Below the pieces are notes generated by a model, which saw only the letters and a program-made list of their open reading frames with translations, searched no databases and had not been told where the DNA came from. A stretch of DNA of 64,000 nt from Siphonodentalium dalli (Eukaryota; Mollusca; Scaphopoda; Gadilida; Siphonodentaliidae): the NCBI GenBank assembly GCA_032622095.1, contig CP136066.1:153969152-154033151 (forward strand), given 5' to 3'. Made by a program: the position numbers and the translations under genes. This document shows, in pieces, positions 57,701-64,000 of this stretch. Positions within the stretch are counted from its first letter, which is position 1. Each line of letters opens with the position of its first letter.

Positions 57701-59786
57701 TGAAATTTTGCGAAAACCCTGTGTGTGCTCCCATAGCGAGTCTCCCATAGGGAGCCTCGTATATATATAAGAGAATACATTGGCCTAACAATATTTACCT
57801 TGACCTTGTAAGCCAGTGCATTCTCTTATATATGCGAGGCTCCATATATATAAGATATAGGCAAATATATAAGAGAATGCACTGGCATAAGATAAAACTG
57901 AGAAAACTCCTTAACCCTTCCATGACTGGAGGTTCCTGAAATTTTGCGAAAAACCCTGTGCAAATGCATTCTCTTATATCTGTGAGTCTCCCATAGGGAG
58001 CCTCGCATATTTTAGAGAATAGACTGGCCTAACAATATTTATCTTGGCCATGTAAGACAGAGCATTCTCTTATATATGCGAGGCTCACTATAGGAGACTC
58101 ACATATATAAGGAATGCACTGGCATACAATCTTTAATGTTGCACCAGTGCTGTCATGAAATGGTTAATTGAGTCGATTGGACGCTTTCATATTAGAGTGA
58201 GATTTAATGACTTTGAATCCCAGCATTCGGGAAATAGAAACTCTACGGGAAGTAATCAGTCCCTATATTATGCATTTTACTGAGTCACAGTGTTCCAGGT
58301 CTTTGGTAAATATTTTTGGTCAATTGAGAATTATCTATTTAAAAAAAATGTGTCTGTCTTAAAGTATTAGAACACAAATAGATTACTCTTTTAGGTGGCG
58401 CCTTATGAATGATGAATTCATTATGGGTCTCCAAATTTCTGCAAACTCACCTTTGGGAGGAATAGTATGGTATACAATATGAATCTCATATAAAGTGTTA
58501 GTGGACAACAAAATTGTGAACGCTCATTATCTGTGATCTTTTTACTTTTTTTTGCGACGGACCAAAGGTAAAAATTATTTTAAACATACGATAAAAATGG
58601 CTCTTTAGAAAGTCAATATCTAACCATAAAATCTCCATTGAATGGGATCATTGGTTTGACCTCAATTATTTTCGGTTAAACGGTCTGGGTCTGCCAGTCC
58701 AAGGTCGGGCTGTCTCAGGTCGATTGAATTGGGTTGTCTCTGGGTGGCCAGGTGGTGCTGTTCCCGTAGCAACAACTTACCTGTTAGAAGTGGTATAAGC
58801 GCAGCAGTTGTGGCATCTCCGACGATGTTATATCCATTCATGGTGACAGAACCCAGCGTCTTCTGTAGGAATTTGTAAGTTTTCGGAAGTTTTCGCTGGA
58901 ATGCCATATGTGACATAGAATCCAAACCCAATATCAGTAAATTTAAATGTGATGCATTTGGATGAGGTTTAACAGTGGAACTACGACTGAAAACTTCCGG
59001 CTTCGGATAAACCTGTGTAAGGAATTGTTCTATATCGGGCCTTCGTTCCTCCTGAAGATACTGATCATCAACGTCCTCAGAACCAAATGCATTTCTGTCC
59101 TCTTGGTTTGAACCTGTGTCCTCTGCTGCTTTGTTTGAACCTGTGTCCTCTGCTGATGCAGCCTTCTTAGGTTGTATGGCTTCATTTTTGCTAACGGCGT
59201 CATCATGTGTGCTAACATAACAAGCTATATGAAAAAAGTCGTGTTTGACTTTGATTTCAAAGGGAGTCTTGTCCTTGACAAGAGTATCTGTGTATGTTGG
59301 AAAATTATCATGTGTCCACTCTATTCCTTTATATAGGCACTTCTGAATATGCTTTGAACTTGTTGTGCTATCATTAATTCTGAGAATACCATTTTGTATG
59401 AAGAATGTGTTGTTGCCTTCACAATGCAGTGGATCCATTTGATGGAATTTATCGGCCAGGGCATCATGTTTGAGGCTGAATTCTGGATGTCTACACACAA
59501 GCACTTTGACGTCCCCTGGATTTTCTCGCCACTTAAAAGGCCGATGCCGCTTATTAGCTCGACTTCGGTTCCCCAAGTATTTCTGATCAAGGCTGTTCAG
59601 ATGGAGTTTACTCTTTGATTCTTCACTATTGTCATGGGAACTGAGTGCGTTTATAAGGAAGATAGAGAAGGCTACAACAATGATGAGAAGGAATAACTTC
59701 CTAGTTTTTGATCGAGGCCGCAGGAATGCAGGAAGACATCTGTTGGTCGCCCCCATGTCCTTGTGATCGTATATTTCAACTGGCAT
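54455..59786 (-). CDS. DUF229 family type II membrane protein (sulfatase-like fold), complete
   Basis: Coding exons read right to left: 59786-58781, 57233-56290, 54751-54455. Splices are CAG|gtaagt to ttgcag, and AAG|gttagt to tttcag; the total is 2,247 bp, 748 residues plus TGA. A cytosolic tail of about 30 residues precedes one transmembrane segment (31-48, LFLLIIVVAFSIFLINAL), so this is a type II signal anchor; the rest would be luminal or extracellular. Core motifs of the DUF229 family, which shares the alkaline-phosphatase/sulfatase fold, are LLILGLDSMS (D289), GDATTAALIPLLTGK (323-337), AEDEP (375-379) and VMADHGARY (D493, H494), likely metal-binding. No enzymatic activity is established for this family that I can cite. 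Residues about 214-231 hold a small tandem repeat (AEDTGSN twice). Confidence 0.93.
54831..55757 (-). mobile_element. Helitron-like element with 122-bp tandem repeats
   Basis: On the minus strand it starts TCTATATATATATTTTGAG and ends with a hairpin (GCCGCCAGTGGCGGGC) plus CTAG, between A and T. Units with AAATTTCAAGTCGATAG start at 54908, 55030, 55152 and 55274, exactly 122 bp apart. It lies in intron 2 of the DUF229 gene, about 80 bp upstream of the last exon. Confidence 0.8.
55758..56034. repeat. Interspersed repeat, inverted relative of 53342-53690
   Basis: Shares AAAGAGTAGGATC, TTGTCCGGATTTTTCTCCC and ACCAAATTTGGTG with the tandem pair, in opposite orientation. Confidence 0.65.
56039..56275. 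mobile_element. piggyBac-like MITE family 2, copy at a splice donor
   Basis: TTAA on both sides (56035-56038, 56276-56279); ends CCCTTTCTTTACTAG and AGTAAATAAAGGG. Its right TTAA lies 5 bp past the six-base donor of DUF229 exon 2 (56284-56289). Confidence 0.85.
56290..57233 (-). CDS. DUF229 gene, second coding exon
   Basis: This 944-bp exon encodes the bulk of the DUF229 domain, from GKTETELPD through ADHG to the Cys-rich HWCSCLQQED-like stretch. Junctions rebuild LLTGKTETELPD on one side and NEKVLKFIKTK on the other, both in frame. Its donor lies 11 bp from a TTAA-flanked MITE. Confidence 0.93.
57387..57562. mobile_element. Mariner-like palindromic MITE, copy
   Basis: TA-flanked, CAGTTATGTCCTAAATAAT to GGGCATTACTG; arms match over about 70 bp with a shortened centre. 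In intron 1 of the DUF229 gene. Confidence 0.85.
57679..57910. mobile_element. piggyBac-like MITE family 1, copy with decayed right end
   Basis: TTAA at 57675-57678 and 57911-57914; left end CCCTTTCATTACTGGAGC. The right terminal repeat is replaced by unrelated sequence. It shares a TTAA with the next copy. Confidence 0.75.
57915..58163. mobile_element. piggyBac-like MITE family 1, copy
   Basis: Ends CCCTTCCATGACTGGAGG and GTCATGAAATGG; TTAA at 57911-57914 and 58164-58167. Head-to-tail with the preceding copy. Confidence 0.85.
58168..58780. other. DUF229 intron 1, remainder
   Basis: No repeat family or alternative exon recognised. Confidence 0.5.
58781..59786 (-). CDS. DUF229 gene, first coding exon
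   Basis: The ATG is at 59784-59786. An acceptor-like ttgtag ends at 59812, so this exon probably starts at 59811 with 25 nt of leader and a separate non-coding exon lies upstream. It encodes residues 1-335 plus one base of the next codon: tail, membrane anchor, variable stem and the first catalytic-fold strand. The donor is an optimal CAG|gtaagt. Confidence 0.92.
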
Positions 59787-59811
59787 GTCACTATTAACAT
59801 CTCAGAGAGTT

Positions 59812-59998
59812 CTACAATATATAATCAGGGATGTTCAATGATTAAATCATATGTTATTAAAAAAATTAAATTTTAAATTAACAGTTGCCTTGAAAAAACT
59901 TAAATCAATTTTAGAAACCACACATGGCACATACAGTATGCTTAAAAAAACTGAAAAATTTATTTTTAATGTCCCTCTCTAATCAAATGACAATATAT
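59812..59998. other. Sequence upstream of the first coding exon
   Basis: Begins with an acceptor-like ttgtag on the minus strand, so it is probably an intron separating a non-coding first exon. AT-rich. Confidence 0.45.
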
Positions 59999-60470
59999 AT
60001 AACAAGAGCATCCCTTGGGCATGGCTCAAAACACCTGTTAGTTTACTTGAAACATGTTACTATAAAATCAGGTGAATTCTAAGTTGAAAAAGGGCCGTAA
60101 CTCCCTGGTAACTCATGTAAAAATAATTGGACGGAACCCATATTCGTACTTGTCCTGCAATTTTGGCAGAGAAACACACATACCAATCCAGACTGCAATT
60201 ATCGGTCGGAAACCAAAATGTTTTGAAATTTGACAAATTCGAAGTTGAAAAAGGGTCATAACTCATGTAAAAATAATTGGACTGAACCCATATTCGAACT
60301 TGGCCTGTATTTTTAGTAGAGAAACACACATACCAACTTTGGTTCTGATCAAATAATACAAACTGGAGTTTTCTCAACTTTTCTGTCAGAAACCAAAAAT
60401 GTTAACAAACGGACGGATGGACAAACAGACTGATTACATAATACAACCGTTTAACAGGCGTATAATAAAT
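59999..60470 (-). mobile_element. CCGTCC-headed interspersed repeat, inverted
   Basis: Read on the minus strand it starts with TATACGCCTGTTAAACGG, then GTCCATCCGTCCG, and ends GGGATGCTCTTGTTATA. Internal direct repeats with ATAATTGGAC and CCATATTCG. Confidence 0.6.
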
Positions 60471-60527
60471 GGGAAGTAAATTCAATGTCTCTCAAAATAA
60501 TCTCGCAATGTGGCACTTCTCAAATCA

Positions 60528-61350
60528 AATATTAAAGATAATATATCTCTTTCTAGCAAGTTATATATAGATTCCAGGGTACAAAATACTAGGAATGAAT
60601 CAAGGACACCTGTCCAGAAAAGCTTCCATCGATTATTATAAATTTTATATAGAATTTTCATCATATAATACCTACTTTCTGACAGGAGTTAAAATGGGCT
60701 ATATCTAGAAAGGCGGCCTGCAGAAGTGTTCGGAACATAGCAAGAGGGTTAACCTTTAACCCTATATCTTGTTAGCACTTTCCATCAAGACAAATGAAAA
60801 TTAGAATCAAACAGATTTTGCTTGACTGCATGAGAACTAAGTAACAATTTAACAGAGACGAGATTTATTCTGGTAAAGAACAATTCGCGTGATCTGACCG
60901 ACTTAGAGCACAATTGATCACACATAATGCAATAAACTGGAAATGTGCCGTGCGCTTGCCGCGATTGGACACAATAGCCGGTTAGCCACACCCAAAAACG
61001 TGATTAACATGAACTGAATGTAAATAGATATGTCCGAAACAACACGGACTGTTCCCACTTTGAAGCGCCCGTGCGATTTGTTTGTTATGAGTTGCGGGTG
61101 CCTAACAATGGGATAATCACTGAACTATTCCTTCGCCAACCTTGGGAATCGGTGTGCTTTACCAAAAATCAGGGAACGATTGTAACAAAAGGATTGTGCT
61201 CTAAGCCATATTATTTTGTCTTTATAGACAAAGAATGTACACAATCTTCAGTTTTGTCCGTGTTTTATTCACTAAAAAGTACGGTTAAAGGTAGTCTTGA
61301 AATAGTTTTTTTTTAATTGTGTTGTTGTAATTGTGGCCCGAAGAGATACA
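60528..61350 (-). mobile_element. MITE family D copy with insertion
   Basis: The left part 60528-60790 has TTAAAGATAATATATCTC and GGACACCTGTCC; the right part 61205-61350 has CTTCAGTTTTGTCCG and CCCGAAGAGATACACATT. About 400 bp of other sequence lies between, with ATTGG words (CCAAT on the minus strand) near 60963. Confidence 0.6.
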
Positions 61351-62357
61351 CATTGCAATTTGAAATGGCTGCTAACCAATTTACAATGAAAAAACATATA
61401 TTGCTGCTATATAAAATCCACCCAGTGCTGCAAAACGCTAAAATTAAAAAAATTAATTCGACCCCTGCTGGTCTTGTACTTGTACTGTTTCAAATGCAGG
61501 GTTACAATATTTACTTGACATATCCAACATGAAACAATTATGCAAAGATGGCGTAACAAACACAAAGATAGTCCCAGTTTCCTACAACGTAAACCAGCTT
61601 GTGATATCGTTAGGCTAGATACTGGTTATCTAGCTTTACAAATATCACAAGCTGGTTTGTCGAAGGAAACTTGAGCTATCACAAAGAGCATTAGAGAAGT
61701 TAAGCATACTTGACTAATGTTGGGCAATGAAGTGTGTTATATGTTAAGTTATCTTGGGCAATTAACAAATATAACTAATGAATTTTGATCTGGACAGAAG
61801 TGACAATGGTAATGTGAACAGATTGAAAACTCAAAAACCGAAGTCTAGCCAGTGACTTATATATCAACATAATTTAGCACTAATTTTCCTACATTATCTT
61901 TTTTGAAACACAATTAAGTATGATAATGTCACTTGATTAAGAAAGGACAGCTTTCTAAGATGGCTAACAATCATTGTTTTGATACGTATGCATGTGTGAC
62001 TTTTAGTAAATTGTTATCCATACACAGGCAAGCAACTGTGGATTTAATACCTGTTAATTTTTGTTTGACAAATAAAGGGTTCATGGATAAGTCATAATCA
62101 TAGCTGAATATAAACTTGAAACTCTTTGGCTAAATGAAAATTTCTTTTGCCATTTAAAAACAAAATTGGCCACACGTGAACTCTACATATCAGACAATTA
62201 GATGTGTTATCCAGATCAACTACTGGTAGACCAGACAGATCAAACTGATAAAAGCATTGTTCCATTCTATTGATGAATTTTATCTGGCCCAAACAATGGA
62301 TCTTGTTTACACCAACATTGATGCTTATGTCTTAGGCATCAAAGGTGGTAATTTATC
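61351..62357. other. Upstream sequence, nothing recognised
   Basis: One short inverted pair, AACCAGCTTGTGATATC near 61591 and ATATCACAAGCTGGTTTG near 61642, suggests a small palindromic element. No gene signal. Confidence 0.45.
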
Positions 62358-62521
62358 CTTATAGATATATAATCATGAGCTCTTATAGATATATAATCAT
62401 GAGCTCTTATAGATATATAATCATGAGCTATTATAGATATATAATCATGAGCTCTTATATATATAATCATGAGCTCTTATATATATAATCATGAGCTCTT
62501 ATATATACAATCATGAGCTCT
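62358..62521. repeat. 24-bp tandem repeat (minisatellite), about 7 units
   Basis: Units of ATATATAATCATGAGCTCTT type, the first ones 24 bp and the later ones 22 bp after loss of two bases. Contains the 6-bp palindrome GAGCTC in nearly every unit. Confidence 0.92.
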
Positions 62522-62875
62522 ATCAAGAAGATTGTCTTATTGTTTGCTTAATAAACTGGGTTCAGACATTAGCCAGCAATGGGACAATAGTGAATACTGA
62601 TTACATTTATTGGCATGTTTACTAAATAACTTGAAAGCAGTGATATCAGAAGAATCAACATGTTATGGATCAGAGGGAATACTAAATGTGCTTGATTCAT
62701 ATGTTGTAACCTTTGGGTAGAGCTGAAATATCTTACATAGTTTGTTAAACCATTCACGATTGTCTGCAATCAACCCTTTGCAATGCAATTGATGTTACCA
62801 GTCATCTGAATTCTATAAAGATCCACGGTCCGACTTGACACCAAATAATTCAGAAGTGAAAACTCTAGGATTATA

Positions 62876-63037
62876 CAGTAATGCCCTAAGTAATCGACCC
62901 CTTAACCACAGCAGAATTATGGGTAATTTTTCAGGAGCTTTCCGGTCAATGGCAATAAGCCATATTTCCGACTAAATCCTGAAAAGTTACCCATAATTCT
63001 GATGTGGTTAAGGGGTCGATTAATTAGAGCATTACTA
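62876..63037. mobile_element. Mariner-like palindromic MITE, copy
   Basis: TA-flanked, CAGTAATGCCCTAAGTAAT to AGAGCATTACTA; the arms are inverted repeats with a short centre. Confidence 0.85.
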
Positions 63038-64000
63038 TACTTTCAATCACCATCATTCATACCACATACGCATCGCAAAAATCTACAAAATCACCCATCA
63101 ATATTATGCCAAAAACGATCATAAAAGCTCATAATCGACAATGCTCTTTATCATCTGGTGCATTTAGGCGACAGATGCATGGATGCTCTTTATAACTGTC
63201 ATTCAAAATGTGTTCCTTTAATCATCATATCAGACAGGGAATCTAAAAGGATTACAATGGTATAGCTTTTCTCAATCAATATCGATGCCTGCTAATCCAC
63301 TGAGCATGTTGCCAAAAAAATATTTTTATGATAGGCCGCCCGCAACTGAAGTTATGCCGATTCATGCGACTGAATATTCCATTGTGGATTATGCAGTCTG
63401 AATCATTAATCTTCCTTCATGTGACATCATATAAGGAACTACTAATGACATGCAGTGTCAAACTTGAAAGTCTGTCGCAATTGGCTTTTATCTACTGATT
63501 GTTTATTCAGAAATGGCTGGATCCTCGGAGCTGAAAATTTGTACATACATGTATGGGTAATTTTATTAGACAGTTCCCGTTGACATCAGATGTCTTAAAA
63601 GGGCACTGATAATCATGTGACCATTGGTTAAAATAATCACTCATAAGGAGAATTACTCCAACCCAACATTGATACTAATATGAATGAATGCCCAGTTTAC
63701 AATGTGTCAGTCATTTTTTCACAGAATGTATAGTCGGAAATAAATTATTTTATGGATGATTAAAGTCAAAGCTGTATTTGTCTACATTGTATATATCCCC
63801 TGAATAGATTGGAAATTTGCCATTGACTGAAGTCGGTACAAGGCAAGCTGCTAAAATCAACCTTTTTGAGTCATTGCATGCAATCAAAACTGAACAAGTG
63901 TTCCTTTACGAATTTTCAGCGCACATATGTACATAATTGAAATTGCGATTGGCCAATGGTAGGTGCAAGAATCGCAGGTAATAAACACCTATTAAGACAC
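63038..64000. other. Right end of window, mostly unassigned
   Basis: 63510-63610 is a relic of the Helitron core unit (GGATCCTCGGAGCTGAAAAT, CAGATGTCTTAAAA). A GATTGGCCAATGG palindrome occurs at about 63950. No coding signal. Confidence 0.5.

Noticed and set aside
60955-60975. CCAAT-like word as promoter of the DUF229 gene
   Set aside because: A single short motif inside a MITE region, with no TATA, no CpG cluster and no identified first exon.
62358-62521. Regular short repeats resembling a CRISPR array
   Set aside because: Units are contiguous without spacers and the genome is animal; a simple minisatellite.

Overview
This window is animal (metazoan) nuclear DNA. It is AT-rich and consists mostly of introns, with short exons set in dense nested non-autonomous transposons. 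Two protein-coding genes are supported, and they converge tail to tail. The combination of a CEP295-type centriole gene, a DUF229 gene and CCGTCC-headed, minisatellite-bearing interspersed repeats suggests a marine lophotrochozoan, perhaps a mollusc. That assignment is inference; the species cannot be read from the sequence.

Plus strand, 2297-42596: fourteen exons encode the C-terminal 1,640 or so residues of a CEP295/Ana1 orthologue. Every exon junction keeps one continuous frame. The first visible exon matches the human protein at about residue 255, so the promoter and N-terminal exons lie left of the window. The last exons encode the ALMS motif and end at a TGA at 42594-42596. Minus strand, 59786-54455: three coding exons encode a complete 748-residue type II membrane protein of the DUF229 family (alkaline-phosphatase/sulfatase-like fold). 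A non-coding first exon probably lies further right.

The rest is introns, an approximately 12 kb intergenic gap (42597-54454) and 4 kb upstream of the DUF229 gene. These hold at least two TTAA-flanked piggyBac-like MITE families, a TA-flanked mariner-like palindromic MITE, a second palindromic MITE of unknown class, hAT-like elements with 8-bp or 6-bp target duplications, three Helitron-like elements with CTAG hairpin ends, two related minisatellite-cored elements in opposite orientation, and several CCGTCC-headed elements. The most striking object is a 5,952-bp element at 34168-40119. It is one giant fold-back palindrome, and its left arm is interrupted by a Harbinger-like insert. That insert carries a 77-bp block identical to the right arm.

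The two genes have no evident functional link: one is a centriole assembly factor and the other a secretory-pathway or membrane protein. What ties the window together is the insertion pattern: many MITEs lie within 10-70 bp of splice sites in both genes.
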